Shown: one piece after another, positions 34,002-46,159 of the stretch | Layout of the letters: every line of letters begins with the position of its first letter | How positions within the stretch are numbered: position 1 is the stretch's first letter | Origin: Adineta ricciae | Lineage: Eukaryota; Rotifera; Eurotatoria; Adinetida; Adinetidae | Assembly: GCA_905250025.1 (NCBI GenBank) | Contig: CAJNOJ010000041.1 | Coordinates: 487,908 to 551,907 of the forward strand | Direction: 5' to 3' | DNA: 64,000 nt | Translations under genes and position numbers: made by a program | Notes under the pieces: generated by a model | The model's input: the letters and a program-made list of their open reading frames with translations, nothing else | What the model was told of the DNA's origin: nothing | Databases searched by the model: none

Positions 34002-34253
34002 TTACCCTGTATTCATGGCTGTTGTTGTCAGATGTACTGCCAGATTATGCTCACTGGTCGAGATTGTTTTCGATGAATCTGTCATGAAAATTGATTTCAG
34101 TGATTCATGATGTGCTAAATCAAGCTCGGACTCATAATTCATTTCATGATTTGTATCACTGCGCGTATGTCCGATGAAAACAGCGTTACGTCTTCGAAAC
34201 GGCCATGTCTGTAAACGTCGATTGGATTGGACTTGAGTATTGGTCACATTCAT
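34002..34253 (-). CDS. Doubtful small ORF, 83 codons, preceded by an acceptor-like site
   Basis: The frame runs from an ATG (MNVTNTQVQSNRRLQTWPF) to a stop (TTTAMNTG) with mixed, protein-like composition. The ATG follows a TTTTGTAG acceptor-like signal, hinting at a terminal exon, but I could not join it in frame to any upstream exon. The 34383-34646 ORF upstream has two hydrophobic stretches but ends in a different phase. No family recognised. Confidence 0.2.
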   Translation of the reverse strand: MNVTNTQVQSNRRLQTWPFRRRNAVFIGHTRSDTNHEMNYESELDLAHHESLKSIFMTDSSKTISTSEHNLAVHLTTTAMNTG

Positions 34254-36035
34254 CTACAAAATGCACATGCGGACAAAAGATGTTGGTTTGAAATTTTTTA
34301 CAAGGAAAAACAGCATCTATCTCACACATTTCCTTTTTCTCTTTCTTCACCTTGTTACACGTTTACCTATCATGTGAAAATATTACGACGCAGTTATTGA
34401 AGGTAGGGATAAGAAAAAAGAAGGCAGAGTGCTCGCGTTGTAGCTCGGAATAAAAAAAATAAAACAGCGAACATCACAGGAAGAATAACACATATAAGAA
34501 CGACAAAATAGAAGAAAAGCAAAACTGGGAAGAAAGGATCCGATAGTATGTTTTATCCTGAATAAATGCATCGTAATGGCCGTCCAAATTAGCATTATAT
34601 TGACTTCCAATAAATTACTTTCATTGATATCGCAACGGATTCGCATATTTTCATGATATTGACGTTAAATATGGCTTTGATATCGCATAGCTCTCTCTCT
34701 CTCGCTCCTTGTCAGTTACTTTTTTTTCCTACACGACTTTCATTTGAAAAATCATTCGATCGAAAGTTTGTATTTCTCCTCTTGATCATCAGAGCATCGA
34801 TTGAAAACATGTAGGTCATCACAAAATATGATTTCCTCTCGAAACATCGGTCGTATTGCCGTGAGGATCACCCTCTTCGTCGTCGTCGTCGTCGATAAGA
34901 TGCCTAATGAAGATCGACGACTCACTGAGACAGTTGAAGAAAGAAGAAAACTGATTGTAGACATTCGTCTCATAGAGACACATCATCGAACAATAAGAAA
35001 TCTACAGACCTAAATAATAGATTTTGTGATTGAAGACAAAAAAAGAAATTGCTTTTTTCATTTCAATGAATTATTTGAGGAGAGATAGTATGAGACAAAT
35101 TGTTGTTAATGCGTAGAGACGTACAGGCAAATCTAATTGATTGTTACGCGCATGAGCGCTATAATAGAGACAATATATAGATATATGTATATTCTCTAAT
35201 GTATTTACTCTGTAATTTTTCTCACTTGTTAAATATTGATACTATACAACTGATATTCAATCCTTCGATCGAGTTTCGTCGTTGAAGGAAAAAAATCATG
35301 GACTATTTTAGGACATTGGAATGCATTGGGCTATTATGTAATGGTTTTGCCATTGATTTGAAAGTTATTAATGGATGTATGGAGACAGAGAAAATCTTTC
35401 TGGTGACATGAAATCGTAACAGCTGTATATTGTAAGCGGGAGACATTAAGGAGGAATGATGTAAATATCGTCACAGACGACTTTCAAGTACCTCCTGCTT
35501 ATGTAAGTTTCATCTTTCTCTTAAAAATCGTTTAACATGACAATAAACGTCCATTCGGAGCTTCAATCATCAATCTATCAATCTATTGATTCCCATTCTC
35601 TCTCTCTCTTTCGCTATATTGACATCGAGGCTTCTTTTGACAACTCTGTGTTTGTGCACAAGGAGCTTTTTCGTCTCGTTCTTGACTATCTTGTGTATGT
35701 GCTTCGATTGAGAAGAAAAATAAGCAATAGTATATGTGGAATAGGAAAGGAATTGAATAAACTAGAATGTCCGCAAGCGTTTGTCTATGTGTTTTCTCGC
35801 TTGCTTATTTGCTTGCGTTCGATCGGCTACAAACCAACTCGAGACGCGCGCACATCTAATAAAGAGAAGACACATGAAATTAGAACAAAAAATCGAACTG
35901 ATCTGAAAATCATCTCCATAATTTTCTCTTCTTAATACTACCGAACATGGAACAAGAACATGCACGGATATATGTATGTGAATATATTCGTCAATCAATG
36001 TGCGAATGCTCTTACATAGTTTGAGATGCGCTTTA

Positions 36036-36130
36036 CATCATCATCATCATTATCATCATCATTGTTACTGGTTTGCCTTGTTATCATCAACAACAGCGTC
36101 ATTGCTGCTGCCATCATCATCATCATCATC
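36036..36130. repeat. Interrupted (CAT)n repeats
   Basis: Two CAT-rich blocks, 36036-36062 and 36112-36130, separated by degenerate sequence, upstream of the TASK gene. Confidence 0.7.
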
Positions 36131-37109
36131 CTTCTATTTCTTGTTGTGCGCGTTGCCTATCTAAGATATTATGGAAACGACACGAAGAAAAGATGAGAGA
36201 GAGAGAGAGACACACAGAGGGGGAAAGCGCAACGAGAAAGAGATGAAGAATAGGCAAAAAAAGAATGAAGAAGGTTCCTATGCGCTGTTGCTTCTTTTTC
36301 TTGCTGGTTCGACACTATTTCCAAAAAAAATAAAACAGCCGACTGTTCGTTCTCGCTCCGTATGTGTGCATACGTGCCAGATCCTTCGTTCTTTCCCTAC
36401 CCGCCTCCGCCAATGGTCGTTATTTCTCTATGTCTCATTTTGACTAACTTTGTTCTACCACCATCACCAATATTTTGAACACACATATCTATTTTTGCAT
36501 ATACATGTAGAAATTCACAGATCTCTTAATACATCAAAACACGACGAAACCTGTCAAATACCATTTAGCTTTCTGTCTCTTTCTTTCATGCGTTACAGAT
36601 TCTCTCGATAGAGACTTATGTCATTGCATCCTATCGATGTTGGCCATGATCGCAATGTCGATTTCTTTCTCGTATTGCTTCAACTTGTTGTCGTTCGTCA
36701 TGTGTGTTATTTCTCCTTCTCTTCTTTCTGTGATCATTCCAGCAATACTGAGTTTACTAATACTACTACCACCACTATCACTGTTCATGTTCGTTCTCTG
36801 CTACTACGACTAACCCGCACAGATATAGAAATATATATATATATATGTCGAAATTATTTCTATCATCATTGAACTCAATTGTTGACATTGCTTCATCTAT
36901 TCACTCACTCTTGTCCAACAACAATAATAACGAACTACTATTTTTAGGCATTTTTTTGTATTGTGTTTATTACATCTCGAAAGACAGAAATCATAACAGA
37001 CACAAATATTAGCAAATTAACCCGGTGATCAACAAATAAGCATAATATCAAACGCACGTTCTCGCCGGAAGTTTAATGCTGGCCGAGTCGGTGCGTTGAT
37101 GATGCGAGC

Positions 37110-40100
37110 ATGAAAAAGCAGAACGTTCGTACCTTAACACTTATCGTCTCGACGTTCAGGTACGCGAACTCCCCAAAATCTATCTTCATAGCCATTTACT
37201 TCTCGTTTCAGCTATTTGCTGGTTGGTGCGGCCATCTTCGACGCGCTCGAATCGAACACAGAAGATTTCTTGCGCAAACAGTATCAAGCGGCCGAAGAAA
37301 ACATGCTCATCTCATATAATATATCTCGAATCGAATATATTGAACTCGAAGATATTGTCATTAAGTATCAACCACACAAAGCCGGTGCACAATGGAAATT
37401 TCCTGGAGCATTCTTCTTCTCACTTACTGTTATCACAACGATCGGTGAGTGAATATGAGAAATGATATCAAACAGTTGAACGTACACCACGTTCAGTTCT
37501 AACTTTGTCTAGTTTCGTTGATATAAGTGACTTTTAATGAGACTTAAAAAGAAATAAACATGAAAAGTTAGCCATTGCGTGTCAATTAAGATAATTCACA
37601 ACTCGAGTAGGTTTGCTTCTGTCTGTGTGTCTGTCTCTTTATTTATGAAAATATTTCGTTACATATTCATGTGTTAAAAATCTATTTGTTAAGGCCTGAA
37701 ATGATAATTGTTCTTTCTTTGTCATTGTTGAAAATGTAGACACCAATCGATTACAATATGCATTGCATCTGGCCTCGATCTGCTTCTTTGCTTTGACGTC
37801 TCTATTCTCTCTTCAATTATTTTGACGCACTCCTACTGTTAGTTACTAGCTTGACAATTGATTATCAGATTTTGCTAGTTTAGAACATACAACAGAAGAG
37901 AAAAAAGTCGCTGAACGAAAGGAAAGTAGAATTTCACTGATGTTCGCTAATCTTCATCATGCACATGCACACAAAAATTTCTTCTTCTTCTTCTTCTTCT
38001 TCTTCTTCTTCTTTCCGTTCTGTCTGTCATCAGAGAAAGACTTGATATCTTTCCTACTCATGCCGTTCGAGTCATTAGACTTCGTAGAGTACGTCCTGTC
38101 ATACAAGTGTATTTGCCCGCTAATAGAAAAGCGAGAGAAATATGATTGTCAAAATCATAGGATAGAATACGACCATTCCCAATGACGTCAATCGAAGAAT
38201 GTCATGTCAGAGCAAATATAGATATTCATACAAACCAAGGTATTAGCTTCAATAGAAGATCAAAATCATTCTTTGATTGTTACTATTTTTATCCGTGGGA
38301 TTCTTTGAAAGATTCGAATTATCTTTTGTAAAGTTTGATACGTGTTGTTTATTATCGATCAAGAATAACTTATTCATTATAAATTTTGCGTTGCTTTTCT
38401 CGAAGATTATCTCGAAGTCGAACAGATCAAATAACAGATTTTATCTTTCATAATGACAGGCAATGTTTACTAATTCGATCCTGTCAATATCTGTCATTGA
38501 TTTGATTTTGTTATGATAGAAAAATAGATGAAGAAGTTTTCAACCAAGTCCAACGCACAAATCTTCGTATCGTATCGATAAAGGACAATGACTGACTGAA
38601 TGTGTTAGTTGCTTTTCCCGTCACATGCTAAACAAAAAGAAAAAACTCGAGCTGCTCTTGCCGATGAAATATTTATTGTTCATAAATCTTTACATGCGCG
38701 TGTTGTTTAGAAATGCGATTAGAACTAAAAATCACAGGTCTCGCATCGCCTTGCGTCGGGTTTTTTTTTCTTCAAATACTTAAGAAATATAAGTGTACTA
38801 AGGTCGATGAGAATTAACCACAAAAATGTTTTAATCTTTCATTCGAGTGTGTAGGAAGGAAAACGGTTTATGTTCAATTTGCATTTCTCTTTCTAGGCTA
38901 TGGTCACTCCTGTCCCACAACAAGTAAAAGCATTGCTCGAAACCAACAAAAGATGACTTATTGTTTTTCTTTCGTAGGTTGGGGCAAATCGTTTTGTATG
39001 CTTTATGCTGTCATCGGAATACCACTATGTTTAGTTATGTTTCAATCGGTGGGTGAACGTCTGAATAATTTCTCTAGCTGGTGTATCCAGCGAATCAAGA
39101 AGTGTGTTAAGTTGCGACATTGTGAATCAACTCAAACTGAACTTGTTATTGTCGGAACTGTGATTGCTGTCGGCGTTGTCACAGGCGGTGCGGCGATGTT
39201 TCATCATTACGAATCTTGGGATTATTTTAATTGTGTTTATTATTGTTTTATAACATTAACAACGATTGGTAAAAACTCGCCTTCTTTGTCCCCTCTGGGA
39301 ACCGAATATGAATGAGGAAATTGAATTTTTCTATTAGGTTTTGGTGATTTTGTTGCTTTGCAAACAAATGAAGCGTTAAATACGAATGTATTCTATGTTG
39401 TCTTGTCAATGACATTTATTCTATTTGGTTTAACTGTCGTTGCATCATCGATGAATCTCTTGGTTCTCAGATTCTTAACAATGAACACTGAAGACGAACG
39501 TCGTGAAGAAATTCAATCAGCAGTGGCACGAAATTCCCTTCATTTTGATAGCGATTTAATTAGTCCAAATGGTCTGAGTCAAGCCAAACAAGTCTCATTT
39601 TCGTTTCTCATCTTGTACTTGTTTTTTAGGTACTCTCATTCCATACCCGTCTCCTGAACATCTCGAGTACTTATCAACTGAACTCACACCAGCCGAATCT
39701 GAACCATGTCACTGTTTTGCGTGCTTCAAACGGAAAAAGAAAGAACGGAAAAAATACACAGTGCGTCGTATGCCTGGAAAAGTGACACATCTCGTCCCGA
39801 TGCAACGTTTCGATTCAATGATCGTTCGACGAGCATTATCTATGGGTAAACCGTCCAACACTGATTATAATCTTCAAACGCCAACGAAATTTTCTCCAAT
39901 AACAACGAACTTCACAGATAAAACATCTGTAAACAATTCTCCGGTAGCGCGTTGGCGATCGCCAGCCGTCACGTCGCATATACCTAAGTCTAACTCGCAA
40001 GGTCAAACAAGTCAAGTGAATAATACGATTGATACTAACAATGTTCTGTCTTCGACGAGATTACAAACGATGTTAACTCGTTTTCGTCAAGATCTCGAAT

Positions 40101-40141
40101 CGACTCCGTATCGAACTGATCTGAAACGTTTATCTGTATAA
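37110..40141 (+). CDS. KCNK3: Two-pore-domain potassium channel, TASK (KCNK3/KCNK9) type
   Basis: TASK channels carry acid-sensitive background K+ current in the plasma membrane. Exons 37110-37159, 37212-37444, 38897-38923, 38978-39268, 39338-39571 and 39630-40141 join in phase to 1347 bases (448 residues). The N-terminus MKKQNVRTLTLIVSTFSYLL VGAAIFDALES is nearly the vertebrate TASK sequence. An extracellular cap has the glycosylation site YNIS. P1 is TVITTIGYGH, with the pH-sensing His after GYG. P2 is CFITLTTIGFGD. After M4 comes VLRFLTMN, equivalent to the anaesthetic-response segment VLRFMT. The C-terminal tail is long (about 180 residues), with a Cys- and Lys-rich patch (CHCFACFKRKKKERKK). 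Intron 2 is 1452 bases, unusually long for this window. Introns split the first Gly codon of both pore signatures. Confidence 0.95.
37981..38013. repeat. (CTT)n microsatellite inside a TASK intron
   Basis: Eleven uninterrupted CTT units within the 1452-base intron. It produces a poly-Phe ORF that is not a gene. Confidence 0.9.
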
Positions 40142-40450
40142 AAATTTTCTCTTTACGAAAAAGGAAAATCACACGAAACAAGTCATTTTCGTTTTTTTTT
40201 CTAATCTCGTTCTGAGTTTGTTTATAAAATAGAAATTTGTCTTGGTTTTTTTTGTTCTGTCGCATCGCATTTCGTTTTTATTATTGTCATACAATGGGAA
40301 CACACAAACAACATCTATTAAGTTCTAGTGACGAAACAACACAGAATGAATTATTTCATGTATACAAAATAAGAAATTATATTTCTTCTTCAAGTTACTC
40401 GACACAATGATAAAAACTTGATGATATGTAGAAAAATAAATGATTAACAT
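40142..40450. other. Spacer between convergent TASK and TOP2 genes
   Basis: About 310 bases of AT-rich 3' flanking sequence with T-runs (40191-40200). No gene seen. Confidence 0.5.
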
Positions 40451-43400
40451 CTAAGCATAATCTTCGTCATCGTCATCTTCATCGGAAAAATGATAACTCT
40501 TCTTCGTGGCACCGCCACGTTGAGCACGGATCTAAAGAAGAACGAAACGAGATGAGAAGAACTGGAAGCTAACAAGATGAACGTACTTTTTTCGCAGGAG
40601 TTGAGGTATTCGATAAAATCGGAACATCATCTTCGTCGCTGTCCTGAAAAGAAATATGAATGAAATGTTTCTGATTTGACAAGTAGGTAAAATAGACTTA
40701 CATCTGGTTTTGGTCGTTTAACTGCTTTTTTTGGTTCTTTTTTAACGGTCTCTTTCTTTGGTGTTGATGCAGGTTCCTTTTTAGCCTTGAAAATGAAAAG
40801 AAACGAATGATTTTTTTTGTATCATTCAAATGTAGGTTTAATATACGCGAGGCTTTTTTGCTTTCGACTTTGACGAACCATCATCTTCATCGTCCATCTT
40901 TTTGGTTTTTTCTGGCACGCCGTTTGCTTCTGCCTTCTTAGCAGGCGCCTTTAAAAAAACACATGACATAAGAAAATTTCTTCAATTTCCATTTTCTCAA
41001 TTCAATTTACCTTCGTTTTTGCCGGCGATGACTTAGTAGCTGAAAGAGAAAGACAAATGAACGGAAATTTGTTTTCCTTGCTAATCATTCAATTTACCTG
41101 ATTTGGGTTTCCTTGGTTGTTTGGGTTTGTCGCTTGCTTTCTTCATTTTCTTTTCTGTTTCCGAATCACTACCCATATACTCTGATTCGGTTTCATCATC
41201 GACGTCCATACCACGAATAATACTTTCATCTTCTTCGTCGTCATTGTCGCCACCGCCATATTTGCTGACTTTTTCTTTCGCTGTACGTTGTGCATTGCGT
41301 TTTGGTGTGATTTCTTCTTTGACAACACCTGAATTATCATTACCATTAACGGACATCATCGATGCATTGCTGTTTTCATCGTGTTCGTCGATCGTGCCGT
41401 TTAATTTCTTTTCTTTACCTTCACCCGACTTCTTATCTAAATAGCGCCATTGAAAGACTATGAAAGATTGATCAGATATCTCAACAAACCTGTCGCGCCA
41501 GGAATCTTCTTCTTATCGCGACAACGCATTTGCATAATGCCAGCTATCTCTTCAGTAGTAACACCTTCTTTAACAAGAAATTCAATAATTGTCTTTTTAT
41601 CTTCAATAGCCTTTTCTTCCTAAAAGACACAAACGAACTTCGGTTATCTACGTTAATTGTTATCAGGAAAACTCACTTTAGCACGCTTAGCAATTTCTTC
41701 GTTGACTCGCTTAATTAACGCCGGATCGACTACAGGTGTGATACGGCGACCGTGTGGTGCTGGTTTGGTTTCAGCACGTTGTGGTTTCGCTGTTAACCGC
41801 TTACGATCTTTAGCTCCGCCAGCTCCTTTTTTGGTAGTTGGATGAGCAACATCTGACATTTCATCCGCACGTTCTTTTTCAATCGTCTAAAATCACAAGA
41901 TATGCTTTTTCCTATTCTCATCAACAGGTGGTTAATCACGTACTTTCTGATATTCAGCTTCAAAGTTTATCAGATCATCTTCATATAGATCTTCGGGTGA
42001 TTTCTTTTGTAATGCTTCCAGTTTATCGCGTTTTTCTTTTTGTTCTTTGAGTAGTTCTTCTCGACGTTCTTTTGTAAGATTTCTTAATGACATGTTGATC
42101 AAATAATCGTAATAACTTGTATCAACACGACTCGTCGTTGATGAACTTGCTTTAGCCTTCTTTTTCTCAGTCGCACCATCATAATCTTCATCATCGTCAT
42201 CCTCATCTTCTTGTTTCCTTTGCAGATCAGCTAACTGATCGCTATCTTCATGAACCGTATGTGTAGAAAGTTCAATTGCAAACTGAAATTCACGCAATTA
42301 CCAACATCTTTTCTAGTTGAATAACTCACCTTCTTCTTCGCTTCTTCGCGCCAGACTCGTTCCGGATCACGGTCGTATTTTCTTTCTATAAGCATATCGA
42401 TAACTGCACTAATCTTCTTGTTTTCAACGCTGATGACATTTTCAATTTTCTCCTTGATAAATCTAGCGATATTGTCCAATTTCGAAGACTGGGATTGCAA
42501 TGTTCCAATCATAAATTCTTTTCGTTTCACGTACATTTTCAAGCGAACAGCAAAGAATTCTTCAACGATTTCTTCGGGGGTCTTATACCGGCGAAGTATA
42601 CCGTTATGATCGAAGAGAACCATGTTAGTTAATTTGAATGTATCTTGTAAACGGAAACTCTTGTGTAAGCCAGCTTCGGTAAATTTCGCCAATTGATCAT
42701 GAGTTAATTTAATAACAAAACGAACAGTTGTGTCCGTGTGATATTCTAATTTAACAGAGAAGCTTCGTTTTTGAAGAGATCAAAGACTAAAACGTACCTT
42801 TATAATCGAGGATTGATGGTTGAATGTCATTTCGTTTAGGATGAAGCATAACTTCGAGAACCGTTTCTTTGTAATTTTGCGTCCATGTTCCAACAGGTAG
42901 ATCAGTTATTTCAATCGATGATTCATCAAGTTTGGCACAGACACCATTGATCACACCACGTGTACGATCGTTTTCTAATAATTGTATTTCACCAGTGAAA
43001 TTCTTATACCATGGAATCAATTCCTTCAGAGTAATGACGTCGGGATATTTTCGTGATTCTGATGATGGATTATTCAACTGTCGTTGTCGTTCGCGTTCTT
43101 GTCGAATATAATATTTTAGATTATTACTCAATGTCATTGGATTGTACGACGGAATATCTGTTGAATAACCCGTACCAACACCATGTGCACCATTGACCAG
43201 AACAGTTGGAATGATCGGACAATACCATTCAGGTTCGATACTCATGCCATCTTCATTCAAATAGGTTAACAGAGGTTCGTCACTTTTGATGAATAACGAT
43301 AAAGCAAGTGGACTAAACAAAAGGAAAAATTGCATTCGTGGAAAGGCAGACAACGTTGTCTTGGATTTACCTCAACCGAGTGAAAATGTAACGTGCTGAA

Positions 43401-46159
43401 GCAGCATCGCCACCACCATGTAATCGCGTGCCAAACTGACCAGCAGGCACAAGGAAATTGATGTTATTTGAGCCAACGAAATTTTGAGCGAGACCAACGA
43501 TTGTATTTGTCAACGATTGTTCACCGTGATGATAGGCGGAATTTTCAGCGACTTTACCGCCTAATTGGGCGACCTTAATTTCTCGAACTAAATTCTTTGT
43601 AAAACAGACAAACATGATCTTCCGTTGACCTGGTTTGAGACCGTCCTAGAAGAAAACAGACGTACGTTTTCCCTTCAATATCAAACGTTCGTGGGTTACC
43701 ATGATATTCGGAATAGCACGTTCAGTGCTTGATTTGGAGAAGAGAACAAGCTCTTTGTTAACAAAATCATTAAAATTAATTTGTTTTGTATCTTTTTTAT
43801 ATAAATAGTCAATCGGTAGATTTTGTTCTCGACGTTGATTAATGTCTTCCGTATGCCATTTAATCCAATCTTTTCGATCGTCACTCAACGCACTATTGAA
43901 AGCTAATTGTATAGCGAGATCATCTTTAGCAGATTCGTATTTGAATATAATCCGATGACGATCCATGTTTGAGAAGTACTCTTTTGCTTCCTTGGCTGTT
44001 GATGTACCCAAACCTTTGTAGTATTTACATTTCCATTTCTGCCAGTCCGGTGTCGCCGCTTGCCATTGTTCGAATTCTGGCATGGAATAAAATGAATACA
44101 CTTCAGAACCTTTGGAAACCTGAAAATACAGAAAATGTCAGAACATAGAACAATGCCTTTAAACAATCATCCTACTTTAAGAATTGGAGTAATAAAAACT
44201 TCAACGTAATCATGTTTAAGTAGGTTCGGCCATTTATAGTGAATAAAATTGATGACTAAGCCTTTGATATGACTACCATCTTGATCTTGATCGGCCATAA
44301 TCATCAATTTGCCATAACGTAGTTTGGATAGATCGCTCTTATTCGCATATTTTTCTCCATAGTTCAAGCCGAGGATTTTAACTAATTGTGAGATTTCGCT
44401 GTTTTCCGTCATTTTCTTCGTGGTTGCTTCTCGTACGTTCAGCAATTTACCTTTCAATGGATAAACACCGTACCGATCACGACCGATCACTCCGAGACCA
44501 GCGACGGCAAGTGCCTTAGCTGAATCTCCTTCGGTAACAATCAACGTGCAGTACATGGAATTTTTCGTTCCTGCATCATTTGCATCATCTAATTTCGGAA
44601 TACCTTTCAGTTTCGACGTTTTCGAACCGCTTTGTTTATGTAATTTGGCATCCTGTTTATGTTCGAGCCAGTTGATGACTGACTCGACGATGCCAGTTTT
44701 CTTAATAACATCTTTGAAGAAATTTTCATCGCTTTTCAATGCGCAAGTCGAACCGAAGTTCTTCTTCTCAGTTGCCAATTGTTTCTTTGCTTGAGATTCG
44801 AATTCAGGATTTTCGATCAGACAGTTAACAAATAAAAACAGATGATTTTTTACTTGCATTGGTTTGAGATTCTCGCCAGCAGCTTTGCTCTTCTTTTTGA
44901 TATGTTCCACAAGCTTCGGACAAATTTGTTCGGTGATGTAATCAACATGTTTTCCACCATCGGATGTCAAAATTGAGTTAACAAAACTAACTTGACTAAA
45001 GCCATGACTATAATCATTCTTAGCGACACCAACTTCCCATCGGTCATTCACTTTTTTATATACAACTTCTTTCTCTTCGGCATCGACATACATCAACATG
45101 TAATCTTTCATGTTTTTAACAGGAATACGAGTGCCGTTGAGTGTTACCTTACAACCAGTTGAGACGGCAACATCGTACGCGCGACGTTTGAAGAGAGCAA
45201 CATGATCATCATCTAATACATCCATTTGAAATCGTTTCAAGTCAGGAATGAATGAAACACGAGTGAATTCCTTGGAACTTTCAGCTTTCGAGATAATCGC
45301 ATCCTGAGGATCACGCATATTATTCATCCAAGTCTATCAATATAAACAATCTGACTACGCTGTCTCAAAGATTTAATGGAAAAACATACCTGTTTGAATA
45401 ATTTCTTGAATTCTTTCGAGCAGGTTTCGACAGTAAATTTTTTACTGAAAATATTGGTTACTTTTGCACCATAACCATTCCGACCACCTAAACAGAAAAA
45501 TTCAAGGGATTGAAAGAATCGCATTCAGTCGAAAAATCCATACCAGTAATACGCTTTTGATCATCATTGAAGTTATCGGATGTAAGAAGTTTGCCAAATA
45601 TTAGAGTTGGAATGTAGATCGATTCGTCTTGAGCCCATTTACGGACAGGAATACCACGACCATCGTTGCAAATTTTGATTTCGCCTTTCTCTCTAGAAAG
45701 AAAAAAGTACATCATTTTCTCGATGAAGTCTTTCTCAATTCAATCTGAACTTACTGATTAATATCAACTTCAATGGATGTCATCGTTTTGTCACGCTGTT
45801 TATTATCCGCAGCATTAACTAAATAGTTTAGTTTTAGAATTCATCATTTTCATCGCAATGTAAATCGCTTCTACTTACCGAGAATTTCATCGAAAATCTT
45901 GTAAAGACCGGGTACATATGTAATTTCCTTTTTAACAATTTTTGGACCTTCTATGTTTGATTCATCCACAATCCACATTTCCTACAGAGAAAAAACAAGC
46001 GTGACGACGGTGATTAAAATTTGAAACTATTTTTACCTCTCGGCATGGTCGATTCGAACCGATGTACGTTTCCGGGCGTTTGAGGATATGATCGAGTTGT
46101 TCAAGAAGTTGATACGTTTCTTCATTTTTATTCGGTGCGTCACTTATGGACTTGTTCAT
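40451..46159 (-). CDS. TOP2: DNA topoisomerase II
   Basis: Topoisomerase II passes one duplex through a transient double-strand break to untangle chromosomes. From MNKSISDAPNKNEETYQLLE the exons give the ATPase region (HILKRPETYIGS, ICNDGRGIPVRK, GGRNGYGAKVTNIFS), then the TOPRIM domain (VTEGDSAKALAVAGLG, DQDQDGSHIKGL). The breakage-reunion domain follows, with GQFGTRLHGGGDAASARYIF (the catalytic Tyr is in RYIF) and EPEWYCPIIPTVLVNGAHG VGTGYS. Coiled coils come next, and then a charged Lys/Glu/Asp-rich C-terminal tail with nuclear-localisation-like patches, ending DEDDDDEDYA. All core motifs are intact. About fifteen introns, all short. A single TOP2 rather than the vertebrate alpha/beta pair is expected outside vertebrates. 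Confidence 0.96.

Larger units (their letters stand above)
33627..37109. other. Long spacer upstream of the TASK channel gene
   Basis: About 3.5 kb between RNF217 and the channel, rich in simple repeats: CAT runs at 36036-36062 and 36112-36130, AT at 36831-36846, GA near 36193, CT near 34690. Several ORFs of 60-130 codons are low complexity. Only 34002-34253 (listed separately) has ordinary composition. The stretch next to 37110 probably holds the channel promoter. Confidence 0.5.

Noticed and set aside
35537..35998. Opposed ORFs of 132 and 78 codons upstream of TASK
   Set aside because: Low complexity on both strands, no splice logic, and located in the repeat-rich spacer.
37940..38185. ORF with a long poly-Phe run
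   Set aside because: Translation of the (CTT)n microsatellite within the large TASK intron.
41103..41444. 113-codon plus-strand ORF with a hydrophobic start
   Set aside because: Antisense of the charged TOP2 C-terminal tail.
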